Positions 15,015 to 22,593 of a stretch of DNA of 53,900 bases are shown one piece after another. The notes under the pieces were generated by a model, which saw only the letters and a list, made by a program, of their open reading frames with translations, ran no database searches and was not told where the DNA came from. Location of the stretch: positions 1 to 53,900 of the forward strand of contig CAZRBG010000041.1 in assembly GCA_964598225.1 (NCBI GenBank), given 5' to 3'. Every line of letters begins with the position of its first letter. Position 1 is the first letter of the stretch. The translations under genes were made by a program, and so were the position numbers. The DNA is from SG8-4 sp964598225 (GTDB taxonomy: Bacteria > Planctomycetota > Phycisphaerae > Sedimentisphaerales > Anaerobacaceae).

Positions 15015-16487
15015 TCAACACGTTGCCGGTTCGGGCATAGACGAGGCGAGTGGTTCGTCGCCCTCCATCACGGCACGCGGCATCTTTTCGATATTGTACT
15101 GCTTGACCTTGGCGTACAAAGTCGCCCTGGTTATACCGAGAAGAGCGGCGGCCCGCGTCTTTTGCCAGCCGGTCTCATTCAGAGCCCTGGCAATCAATTG
15201 GCGCTCGGCATTCGCGAGCGAAAACCCCTTAATCAGGCCGTCCCTCGGACTCTCGCTCACCTGACCGCACTCGGCCGGATCGAAGACGATGCCGCTCAGT
15301 CCGATCTTGTCCGTCGCCTCAAAAAGCATTGCCCTCTCAATAACATTGCGAAGTTCGCGAACGTTGCCCGGCCAGTCGTGCTTCTGGAGGTTCTCGACCG
15401 CAAGCTTCGTAAGTGACATCACTTTGTTGCGTTTTTCCGGGCAAATCGCCGACGTTCGTAAGAAGTATTCAGCCAGCAACTTTATGTCTTCTTTTCGCTC
15501 CGGCGCCCTCAGAGGGGCGAGAACGATCGGACTTATATTCAATCGGTAATACAGGTCCCGCCGAAAGCGATTGGCTTCAACCTCGGTTTTCAAATTTCGA
15601 TTACTCGAAGCCATTATCGTGGCCCTGCAAGTAATCTTCTTGACGCCCCCGACTTTTCTAAAGCTCCGCTCCTGCAAAACTCGAAGCAGTTTCGCCTGCA
15701 AGTCGACCGGCATCTCCGATATTTCATCGAGCAGCAGCGCTCCGTCTCCCGCCAACTCCAACAGACCCGTCTTGTCCCGGTCGGCCCCCGTAAAAGAGCC
15801 TCTTACGTGCCCGAATAGTTCACTTTCGAGCAGAGCGGCGGTCAGGGCGGCACAGTTTACCGCAACAAACGGCTGGTCAGGATGTCTCAGGACGTGAACC
15901 GCCTTGGCTGCGAGCTCTTTGCCCGTGCCGGTTTCGCCCACTATCAGAACAGGATTGCAGCAACTTGCCGCGACCAGTTTGATCATCTTGATAGAACTTA
16001 GTATCGCCTTGCTCTTGCCGACCATAGATACAGAGCGAGCGATATCTTCGGCGAAAAACCGCTGATCATACTCGTCACCTACTGTTGCCCAAACGCAATC
16101 CGCCTGCGAGCGCTCTGTGCCGACACCGTCCGATTCGTTCGCTATCCGATTAATAATTTGCTCCATCCGTTCATAGTCTTTGCTTCCCTGTAAATATGCA
16201 AAAGCTCCGGCTTGTATGAATTCGTCAGAAAATGCGCCTGAGTTATTGTCTGGCCCAACGACGACAACCGGAACGGCCGCTGTTTCACTGTTACTTCTAT
16301 CGACTATCTCGCTTATCGGGTTCGGACCAAACCGATGATCGTAGAGGATCAAGTCCGGCTCAACCGTCTGAATTATATCGAGGGCTTCGGCTGGATCATC
16401 AGCCCCAAAAACTTCTTCGCCATATCGTTGGGCCAGATGTTGAGTGTCGCGATCTTTTGTTACTGCAACGAACTTACCTATTTTCAT
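15015..16487 (-). CDS. Sigma54-dependent activator, NtrC family, with divergent receiver
   Basis: 490 residues: receiver-like domain (1-115), AAA+ (155-395), Fis-type helix-turn-helix near 440-470 (KTRAAALLGITRATLYAKVK). Walker A is GETGTGKE (184-191); the sigma54 loop is GSFTGA (230-235), an Ala-to-Ser variant of GAFTGA. The receiver keeps an Asp at the phosphorylation position (DLILYD, Asp50) but lacks the usual acidic DD pocket (VAVTKDRD) and the conserved Lys, so phosphotransfer is doubtful. No kinase gene is near. It is a single gene between two flagellar operons, with its own terminator; no sigma54 promoter is seen upstream. It may act with, or upstream of, the other activator in a hierarchy. 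Confidence 0.88.
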   Translation of the reverse strand: MKIGKFVAVTKDRDTQHLAQRYGEEVFGADDPAEALDIIQTVEPDLILYDHRFGPNPISEIVDRSNSETAAVPVVVVGPDNNSGAFSDEFIQAGAFAYLQGSKDYERMEQIINRIANESDGVGTERSQADCVWATVGDEYDQRFFAEDIARSVSMVGKSKAILSSIKMIKLVAASCCNPVLIVGETGTGKELAAKAVHVLRHPDQPFVAVNCAALTAALLESELFGHVRGSFTGADRDKTGLLELAGDGALLLDEISEMPVDLQAKLLRVLQERSFRKVGGVKKITCRATIMASSNRNLKTEVEANRFRRDLYYRLNISPIVLAPLRAPERKEDIKLLAEYFLRTSAICPEKRNKVMSLTKLAVENLQKHDWPGNVRELRNVIERAMLFEATDKIGLSGIVFDPAECGQVSESPRDGLIKGFSLANAERQLIARALNETGWQKTRAAALLGITRATLYAKVKQYNIEKMPRAVMEGDEPLASSMPEPATC

Positions 16488-16652
16488 CCTTGAATCTCAG
16501 TTGGTTCGGTCTTGCCGCTAAAAGAACGATTACATTCTTATCAGTTATTTCTTTCCTATCCCTTCTTCATGACAACCAAATCAGCCGACTTAAAATGTTA
16601 AATCGACACACCTACTAAGACAACTTTAATCTTTTTATTGGACGGACCAATA

Positions 16653-16683
16653 ATGTCACTCTCCCTGCTTAATGCAGTGACAT
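16653..16683. repeat. Inverted repeat, possible operator
   Basis: ATGTCACT at 16653-16660 and AGTGACAT at 16676-16683 are perfect complements, 15 bp apart. They lie about 165 bp upstream of the minus-strand activator gene and about 335 bp upstream of the flgD sigma54 promoter. Either role, operator or hairpin, is possible. Confidence 0.4.
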
Positions 16684-16701
16684 ATTACCGGCTTACAGCA
16701 A

Positions 16702-16801
16702 TTTTATGGGACATTAACAGGCGGTTCGTCGCCAAACCACCTGTTTATCCACTCGCTTTGTTCGCTCATCTGATTTGCGAGAACAGCTTGTTTTATGGGA
16801 C
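16702..16801. repeat. 11-bp direct repeat pair, candidate distal activator sites
   Basis: TTTTATGGGAC occurs at 16702-16712 and 16791-16801, each preceded by ACAGC a few bases earlier, giving about 17 similar bases per copy. The start-to-start spacing is 89 bp. The copies are about 215 and 300 bp upstream of the -24 box of flgD. Confidence 0.4.
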
Positions 16802-16828
16802 GTCCGTTATCGGTTGATCAAGCAGCGG

Positions 16829-16852
16829 TCTTCGATCGCCGGATCTCGAAGA
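16829..16852. repeat. Inverted repeat
   Basis: TCTTCGA (16829-16835) and TCGAAGA (16846-16852) flank a GC-rich centre that itself has GATC on both sides of GCCG. The dyad lies 35 bp upstream of the shared activator element and may be a second protein-binding site. Confidence 0.35.
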
Positions 16853-16886
16853 TCATTGCGATTTTTTCGGCGTTATTTTCCACGTT

Positions 16887-16904
16887 GCCGGAAAATCTCT
16901 CCGG
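16887..16904 (+). promoter_or_regulatory. Candidate sigma54-activator binding site (shared element, flgD copy)
   Basis: GCCGGAAAATCTCTCCGG contains a perfect CCGGA/TCCGG dyad with a 7-bp spacer and matches 16 of 18 bases of an element at 46132-46149 between the divergent flgB and fliK sigma54 promoters. It lies 111 bp upstream of the -24 box, a typical distance for enhancer sites. A five-T run follows, so a weak terminator is an alternative reading. Confidence 0.55.
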
Positions 16905-17015
16905 TTTTTAGCTCTCTAAAATAATCCCGACACTAATTCCTCATGTTTCGTAGTCGTTTCTAACAGCCTTTCCGCAATGACGTTGTAAACGCAAAAGTAT
17001 ATGAATATCCGAAGA

Positions 17016-17030
17016 TGGCACAACAATTGC
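17016..17030 (+). promoter_or_regulatory. Sigma54 promoter of the flgD-to-fliD operon
   Basis: TGGCAC-AACAA-TTGC, a perfect -24/-12 match. Transcription would start near 17042, about 100 nt before flgD. All fifteen downstream genes on this strand to 32702 have short gaps, so they probably depend on it, though internal promoters before flgK or fliD are possible. Confidence 0.9.
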
Positions 17031-17142
17031 AACACTGCGACTCGTGTCCGCGCTTGCATTTTGCTGCCGGCTCGGCTGAAGACAATACATTGGAATATTC
17101 TTGAATCGGTTATGGGACTTAAAAAGAAAAGGTTACAGAATT

Positions 17143-17526
17143 ATGAGTTCGACACCAGTGATAAACAGCGCCAGCGACATACAAATGGACTATATGAAGC
17201 TTCTGGTCACGGAGTTACGGAACCAGAACCCGCTGGAGCCGATGGACAATAATCAGATGGCCCAACAACTTGCCCAGTTTTCTCAATTACAGCAGCTCGA
17301 GTCGATGAACTCGAACTTTGCAGATGTGCTTGCAATCACCGAGCGATCTTACGCCAACTCGTTGATGGGCAAACAAGTCTCCTTTATGTCAATGAACGAA
17401 TCGGGTGAAAAGGAACTCACAACAGGCACGGTCGACAAAGTTGTTGCCGAGGGAGCTGGCAAGATACATCTAATGGTGGGTAGTAAAACCGTTGAATTGG
17501 AAGACATAGTCTCGGTTGCAGACTGA
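17143..17526 (+). CDS. flgD: Hook-capping scaffold protein FlgD (short form)
   Basis: 127 residues. FlgD caps the growing hook. The N-terminal export/capping motif is clear (MDYMKLLVTELRNQNPLEPM, then NNQMAQQLAQFSQLQQLESM). A small beta domain follows (SLMGKQVSFMSMNESGEKEL ... VELEDIVSV). The protein lacks the second, Ig-like domain of the 230-residue E. coli form and resembles the short Bacillus type. ATG at 17143 starts the recognisable protein; an upstream in-frame ATG at 17101 lies after the predicted transcription start but adds unconserved sequence. The hook gene flgE, normally next to flgD, is not here. Confidence 0.92.
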   Translation: MSSTPVINSASDIQMDYMKLLVTELRNQNPLEPMDNNQMAQQLAQFSQLQQLESMNSNFADVLAITERSYANSLMGKQVSFMSMNESGEKELTTGTVDKVVAEGAGKIHLMVGSKTVELEDIVSVAD

Positions 17527-17562
17527 TTCTTGTGTCAATTTTTTGAACGCGGAGAAACAGAA

Positions 17563-17967
17563 ATGAGCTTCGTATCGTCGGCTGGAACCGCCGGGACGCA
17601 ACATAATGAGCAAGCTCTTGATTTCGGCGCAGCCGGTGATGCCAACACCGATCAGTTCATCGGTGTCTTTGCCTCGGGCACGATCAACTTCGGCGGCTTT
17701 AACAACGATGGCAGACCGTTCGACGAGGGCATCTCTCTACCTGTCGATCAAAGTTCTATTCTCACCGATATTATAGGACATTTGAACAATAACATCCTTG
17801 ACGAACCGAGCGATTCTTTTAGCGAAGGCCGGATACAGATAACAGACGACCCCGGCGGTTCCAGCAAAACCGATACGATTATGATTATGTCCTTTTCAAA
17901 CGAAGACCCGCTCGCAACCGGCTCTTATTTCGAGGCATTGAAAGGGTCAAACGGCAAGTTCGGATAG
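17563..17967 (+). CDS. Unknown protein at the flgE position
   Basis: 134 residues, start ATG at 17563 with GGAG upstream. No signal peptide and no membrane segment; acidic. The pattern GTINFGG ... DIIGHLNNNI ... EGRIQITDDPGG resembles the small beta-rich domains (hook/flagellin IN-type or FlgE D2) found inserted in hook-filament proteins. The match is weak and by eye. It lies between flgD and a PilZ-type gene, where flgE is expected. It may be a secreted hook-associated protein, a remnant of flgE, or a lineage-specific structural piece. Confidence 0.5.
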   Translation: MSFVSSAGTAGTQHNEQALDFGAAGDANTDQFIGVFASGTINFGGFNNDGRPFDEGISLPVDQSSILTDIIGHLNNNILDEPSDSFSEGRIQITDDPGGSSKTDTIMIMSFSNEDPLATGSYFEALKGSNGKFG

Positions 17968-17986
17968 CAGCATTGGGAATTAGACA

Positions 17987-19306
17987 ATGATAGAATTCAT
18001 AAGAACTACCGGATCAAAGACATTACTACAAACCCTGACTCCGGCTGAAAAGTGGCAGGCGGTCCGGCGGATCGGGGACAATATCTTCGGTGAGCCGACT
18101 TTCCTGATCGTTTGTATAACGGCGTTGCTAATACTGACTATAGCTCTCATTGCCGTAAGCTACCGCCAGAAACAGAGCAATCTCAGGGCGGCTAATGAAT
18201 TGTTCGCCGCCTACGCGGACCGTCGAGGACTGAGCCGCCGCGAACGTCATATTCTGTTCGATATAGCAATTAGGGCGAAACTTAAGCGAAAAGAGTCTAT
18301 CTTTACTCTTGCGGAGGCTTTCAATCGAGGGGCCGCCAGGGTAACCGATGAAACTGCGGCGTCATATGGAACAAGAAGAAGCAGGCTTCTGGGCGCAGAA
18401 CTGGCCGGTTTGCGAGAAAAGCTCGGCTTCGAACGACGAGCTTCCGATTCGTCGGGCTCGACTGCAAAGCCCGGCAAACCATGCAGCCGGCAGATTGGAG
18501 TCGGTAAAAAGATCCGAATCAAACCGCTCGGAGACAAACAGCCTGAAAACGCCGAAGCCACAGTAATCAAAAATGACGAGATCGAGCTTGCAGCGAAATT
18601 GAGTACGCCGCTGGAGGCCGAATCGGGCGACCCTTGCTGCGTTCGTTATTATTTCGGCTCATCGATCTGGGAATTCGACTCTTCCGTGCTGAGTTGCCAC
18701 GGGCGGATTCTGATTCTGACTCACGGCTACGATGTAAGATTCATAAACCGCAGGCGCTTCCTTCGCGTCCCAGTCCGCAAGCCTGCATTTATCGCCAGTT
18801 TCCCGTTCGCAAGGACTTTTTCACTGAACGGAAATAACATCGAACACATTGAACCGGGCTCTGCAGACGCATCGACCGTGCCCTGGGGTCCGCCCGAATT
18901 TGTGCCGGGAAAGGTTACCGAACTGGCCGGTCCGGGATTGTGCATAGAGGCGCCGCTCAAAGTGGATGTGGGCGACAGAGTAGTTGTAATACTAAAAATG
19001 AACACCGAATCCAACTTCCCAAAAGGGCAAGATGATTCGGCCCGACGGGCGCTCATGAGAAAGCAAGAACCGAATTCTTCGAGAGTCGTTGAAGATATCG
19101 GTGAAGTCAGACATGTAAAAGCCATGAAAGACGGATTTTCAATAGCGGTCGAGCTAACGGGACTGAGTGATTCGAATGTTAACGAGCTTGTCCGGGAAAC
19201 CAACCTGGCCTCTTTTGCCGTCGGCGCAACGGATCGAGTTGAGATAGCCGCCGGAAAAGACAAATCGAGCGGCATAGCCGCGTTCGCTGAGAATGCAGCC
19301 GTATAG
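17987..19306 (+). CDS. Membrane-anchored YcgR-like PilZ protein
   Basis: 439 residues. One membrane helix (about 36-58) follows a short N-terminal segment; a helical cytoplasmic region (60-150) and a polar linker come next. Residues about 169-252 look like the YcgR N-terminal domain (IGVGKKIRIKPLG ... GDPCCVRYYFGSSIWEFDSS). A PilZ-like domain follows (about 253-400). The Arg-rich c-di-GMP motif is present (NRRRFLRVPV, Arg255-Arg260), but the DxSxxG motif reads ELAGPG (312-317), which is degenerate. A 35-residue insertion separates the two. YcgR brakes the motor by binding MotA/FliG in response to c-di-GMP. Membrane tethering and placement inside a flgD-flgF operon suggest a dedicated flagellar regulator. 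Whether it binds c-di-GMP is uncertain. Confidence 0.7.
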   Translation: MIEFIRTTGSKTLLQTLTPAEKWQAVRRIGDNIFGEPTFLIVCITALLILTIALIAVSYRQKQSNLRAANELFAAYADRRGLSRRERHILFDIAIRAKLKRKESIFTLAEAFNRGAARVTDETAASYGTRRSRLLGAELAGLREKLGFERRASDSSGSTAKPGKPCSRQIGVGKKIRIKPLGDKQPENAEATVIKNDEIELAAKLSTPLEAESGDPCCVRYYFGSSIWEFDSSVLSCHGRILILTHGYDVRFINRRRFLRVPVRKPAFIASFPFARTFSLNGNNIEHIEPGSADASTVPWGPPEFVPGKVTELAGPGLCIEAPLKVDVGDRVVVILKMNTESNFPKGQDDSARRALMRKQEPNSSRVVEDIGEVRHVKAMKDGFSIAVELTGLSDSNVNELVRETNLASFAVGATDRVEIAAGKDKSSGIAAFAENAAV

Positions 19307-19318
19307 AAGGAGTTATGA

Positions 19319-20041
19319 ATGGCTGATCTTACAAGTGAAGTCAGCACAAGCATTGAGGCATTAACGCGTGAATTCGAGACTGTTACGCACAACCTGGCTA
19401 ACGTCAGCACCGTAGGTTTCAAGCGCAAGAGCAATGCGTTTTCGATTTCGCTCGATCCACAAGAGGAATACTCACCCGGCAGTGTTGATCCGGATTCACC
19501 CTGGGATTTTTCGCAGGGCGAGATGGTCGAGACCCGCCGCCCCCTCGACGTTGCCATATTCGGCAAAGGTTTCTTCGTTATAGAAACACCAGAGGGCCCG
19601 CTTTACACGCGAAACGGGATGCTCAACACAGACAGAAACGGCCAACTCGTCGATTCCATGGGCCGGATCGTAGCGGGCCAAAACGGTCCTATCTCGATAC
19701 CGAACAGAATCGGAATCTCACAGCTTCATATCGCGGGCGACGGAACTATCAGCGCCGGAAAGAGAGAGATAGGAAAACTCAGAATCGTTGATTTCGGTGA
19801 CAACGAAGGCAAGCTCGCACCTGTTGGTAATAGCTGCTATCGGATGCCGGACGAAAATGCCGAACCTCTCGAAGCTCAGCGTATGGTGGTCAAACAGAAA
19901 TTCCAGGAATCATCAAACGTCAAGATAATAGAAGAGCTGGTGGACATGATATTTGTTTCCAGGCTCTACCAGGCAAACATGAAATCCATAACCTCGCAAA
20001 AGGAAGCCTCGGCCAGCCTTATGAGCCTGGCTATGGGCTAA
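19319..20041 (+). CDS. flgF: Proximal rod protein FlgF
   Basis: 240 residues. Rod component crossing the periplasm. The N-terminal rod motif reads THNLANVSTVGFKRKSNAF, the central part has LDVAIFGKGFFVIETPEGPL, and the C-terminal helix VKIIEELVDMIFVSRLYQAN pairs with the N-terminal helix in the assembled rod. AAGGAG precedes the ATG. It sits directly before flgG, the usual order. The second of two consecutive rod-type genes is longer and closer to FlgG, so FlgF is the better call here. Confidence 0.9.
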   Translation: MADLTSEVSTSIEALTREFETVTHNLANVSTVGFKRKSNAFSISLDPQEEYSPGSVDPDSPWDFSQGEMVETRRPLDVAIFGKGFFVIETPEGPLYTRNGMLNTDRNGQLVDSMGRIVAGQNGPISIPNRIGISQLHIAGDGTISAGKREIGKLRIVDFGDNEGKLAPVGNSCYRMPDENAEPLEAQRMVVKQKFQESSNVKIIEELVDMIFVSRLYQANMKSITSQKEASASLMSLAMG

Positions 20042-20068
20042 GAAACCGAACGCTAAAAGGAGTATTCC

Positions 20069-20851
20069 ATGTTAAGAGCATTTTCCACGGCGGCCACCGG
20101 AATGAGCGGACAACAAACAATGGTGGACGTGATCGCCAATAATCTCGCCAACGTGAACACTTCGGGCTTTAAGAGAAGCCAGGTCAATTTCCAGGATTTG
20201 CTCTATGTCACCATGGAGGAACCGGGAACCGAGGTATCCTCCGGCATAAATTCACCGACCGGCATGGAAGTAGGCAGCGGAGTTCACGCCGCATCGACGG
20301 TAAAGGTCTTTACGGCGGGCGAGCTTCAGAACACCGGCAATCCTCTGGATATAGCGATTGCCGGCGACGGATTTATTCAAGTGACGATGCCCAACGGCGA
20401 TTTGCGGTACACGCGCGACGGCTCGCTGCTGATAAACGGCAACAGTCAATTGGTCACGTCGACGGGCTATCTGTTGCAGCCGCCCATCACCATACCCGCT
20501 GATTCCACGATTAGCATAGAAAAAGACGGAGGCGTCAACGTTATCGACTCTTCCGGAACCCAGTCGGTGGTCGGCACTATACAATTAGCCCGCTTTCCGA
20601 ATCCTTCGGGGCTCTCGAGCGAGGGCGATAATCTGTTCGCCGAGACCGAAGCAAGCGGGACGCCTACGACCGGCACTGCGGGAGAAAACGGTTTCGGCAC
20701 CATCCAGGCGGGATTTCTGGAAAAGTCCAACGTGCAGATGGTCACCGAACTGGTGAATCTTATTACCGCCCAGCGGGCGTATGAGATCAACTCGCGCGCG
20801 ATAAGGGCCGGCGACGACATGCTCCAAACCGCAAACAGCATCGTCAGATAA
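20069..20851 (+). CDS. flgG: Distal rod protein FlgG
   Basis: 260 residues, the usual FlgG length. N-terminal NNLANVNTSGFKRSQVNFQD, middle LDIAIAGDGFIQVTMPNGDL, C-terminal NVQMVTELVNLITAQRAYEI, all standard for FlgG. AAAAGGAG before the ATG is strong. Forms the distal rod passing through the P and L rings encoded just downstream. Confidence 0.97.
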   Translation: MLRAFSTAATGMSGQQTMVDVIANNLANVNTSGFKRSQVNFQDLLYVTMEEPGTEVSSGINSPTGMEVGSGVHAASTVKVFTAGELQNTGNPLDIAIAGDGFIQVTMPNGDLRYTRDGSLLINGNSQLVTSTGYLLQPPITIPADSTISIEKDGGVNVIDSSGTQSVVGTIQLARFPNPSGLSSEGDNLFAETEASGTPTTGTAGENGFGTIQAGFLEKSNVQMVTELVNLITAQRAYEINSRAIRAGDDMLQTANSIVR

Positions 20852-20860
20852 GGAAGAATC

Positions 20861-21889
20861 ATGAGTAAGCAAAAGAGTACAAGGGCATACAGATACAGCA
20901 GAGCCGGCCTGCTTGCACTTTGCGCCATAACAACTGTTTCGCTCTTTCACCAGGCTTCGGCGGAAAGCAGTATGGAAAATTCGCCGAAGATTTGCGATCT
21001 CATGATATATCTGCCGAGAGACGTCACGATAAAAGACAGTTCCCTGAGTCTTGGCGAAATTAGTATTATCAGGGGGCGTGAATCACTTACTGTCAGAGCC
21101 GCTAAGGTCGCTCTCGGCCGGTTCTCAGTGCCGGGACAGAAAATCGTAATCGACCGCACGGACATTTTGAGCAGGTTGGCCAGTAACGGCATACCCGCGT
21201 CGAAAGTATCACTGACAGGTGCAAAGAAAGTAACCGTCACACAGAAGTTCAGGGTTATAAGTCCGGAGCAGTTCGTCGCAGCGGCAAATTCCTTCTTGAA
21301 AGATAAATCACCTCAAAATTCCGGGCGTAAATGGAATTTGGTTCGTGCCCCGAAAAAGCTGGCTATTCCGGGTGTTGCAAGAGGTATAACATTTTCGCCG
21401 CGACTGGCGCCGAATAATATAAAGAACCAAGCGAAAGTTGAGATTGCCGTATTATCTAATGATGAGAAGATCGCGATTCGCGAGGTTACCTTTGATTTGA
21501 AATATACCTGCCGTCAGGCGGTCGCAAAAGCTGACATAGCCAAAGGCGCGCTGATAGACCCGAACAACGTCAGGATAGAAGAGAAGGCATCGAGTCGGCC
21601 TGAAGGCACTAATTGGAAATCTCCATACGGACTGTTCGCCAAACGCGCGATCAGGGCGGGCACTGTTATACGCCCACACATGGTCGGTCCTGCCAAAACC
21701 CCGATTATCGTCAAACGCAACCAAAGCGTTGTCATTCGAATAGAGAGCCCCGCATTTCTGATAACCGCAGTCGGAGTGGCGCTGCTCGACGGCAAAGCGG
21801 GGGAAATCATAAAAGTCCGCAACGTTGATTCACAGCGCATAATCGTGGCGAAGATCAATGACGACGGTACAGTCGAACCGGTGTTATAG
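20861..21889 (+). CDS. flgA: P-ring assembly chaperone FlgA
   Basis: 342 residues with a signal peptide (hydrophobic LLALCAITTVSLF, cleavage near QASAES). The SAF domain lies at about 220-285 (AVAKADIAKGALIDPNNVRI ... FAKRAIRAGTVI), and the C-terminal FlgA domain contains VKRNQSVVIRIESP and GVALLDGKAGEIIKVRN. Longer than E. coli FlgA (219) because of an N-terminal region of about 120 residues. Periplasmic chaperone for FlgI. Confidence 0.93.
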   Translation: MSKQKSTRAYRYSRAGLLALCAITTVSLFHQASAESSMENSPKICDLMIYLPRDVTIKDSSLSLGEISIIRGRESLTVRAAKVALGRFSVPGQKIVIDRTDILSRLASNGIPASKVSLTGAKKVTVTQKFRVISPEQFVAAANSFLKDKSPQNSGRKWNLVRAPKKLAIPGVARGITFSPRLAPNNIKNQAKVEIAVLSNDEKIAIREVTFDLKYTCRQAVAKADIAKGALIDPNNVRIEEKASSRPEGTNWKSPYGLFAKRAIRAGTVIRPHMVGPAKTPIIVKRNQSVVIRIESPAFLITAVGVALLDGKAGEIIKVRNVDSQRIIVAKINDDGTVEPVL

Positions 21890-21941
21890 CAATAGTATTA
21901 TTTAAGGAATTGCGAGAGTCAATATTTACAAAGGAGAAAAA

Positions 21942-22550
21942 ATGAACGGCAAAACTGCACTGACTTTTACTCTTACAACGTTAATTCTCTTCTCGGCCGC
22001 CTGCTCGCGGGCGGATTCTATCTGGGCCAAGAGGAGTAAGGACATGAAATCCATATACGCCGACGACGTAGCTCGTGAGATAGGCGACGTTCTAACAATC
22101 AAAATCACCGAAGACAGCAAAGTCGACAACAAGGCCAAACGAGACCTTCAAAAGGAAACCGACCGGTCTACTACGTTCAACGGCGAACTCGGCAATTTTG
22201 CCGACATAGGCGATTTGGGCATGAGCGCCAGTTCGGATAATGAACTCAAGAGCAAGGCCGATTACAAGGACGAACGGAGCTTTGTGGACAGCGTTACCGT
22301 TGTCGTAATGGACATCCTTCCGAATCGCAATCTCGTCGTGATGGGGACCCGCACCCGCGACATCGCCGGCGATATCCAGACGATAGAGATCAGCGGAATA
22401 GTCAGACCCAGCGATGTCGAATTCGACAATACCGTAAGGAGCGAAAAGGTCGCCGACTTTCGCATTGTCTCGAAGAACAGCGGCGTTTCCGCGCCATACA
22501 ACCGCCCGGGGTGGCTGGGCAGAATATTCGATATTCTCTGGCCGTTCTAA
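21942..22550 (+). CDS. flgH: L-ring protein FlgH
   Basis: 202 residues. Outer-membrane ring around the rod. Signal peptide (TFTLTTLILFSAACSRADS) with a Cys in a non-ideal lipobox; FlgH is normally a lipoprotein. Family features: SIYADDVAREIGDVLTIKI, a central SFVDSVTVVVMDILPNRNLV, GTRTRDIAGDIQTIEISGIV and VADFRIVSKNSGV. AAAGGAG precedes ATG. Its presence shows the cell has an outer membrane. Confidence 0.96.
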   Translation: MNGKTALTFTLTTLILFSAACSRADSIWAKRSKDMKSIYADDVAREIGDVLTIKITEDSKVDNKAKRDLQKETDRSTTFNGELGNFADIGDLGMSASSDNELKSKADYKDERSFVDSVTVVVMDILPNRNLVVMGTRTRDIAGDIQTIEISGIVRPSDVEFDNTVRSEKVADFRIVSKNSGVSAPYNRPGWLGRIFDILWPF

Positions 22551-22593
22551 TGATGCCGGCCGCCAAGAAATCCTCTGTTCCGAGTGATAGCCT

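Larger units (their letters stand above)
16488..17142. promoter_or_regulatory. 655-bp divergent regulatory region between activator gene and flgD
   Basis: No gene. It holds the promoters of two divergent units and an unusual density of repeats. These are an 8-bp inverted repeat at 16653-16683, an 11-bp direct repeat at 16702-16712 and 16791-16801, an inverted repeat at 16829-16852, the shared upstream element at 16887-16904 and a perfect sigma54 promoter at 17016-17030. The promoter of the minus-strand activator gene could not be assigned. Confidence 0.6.
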
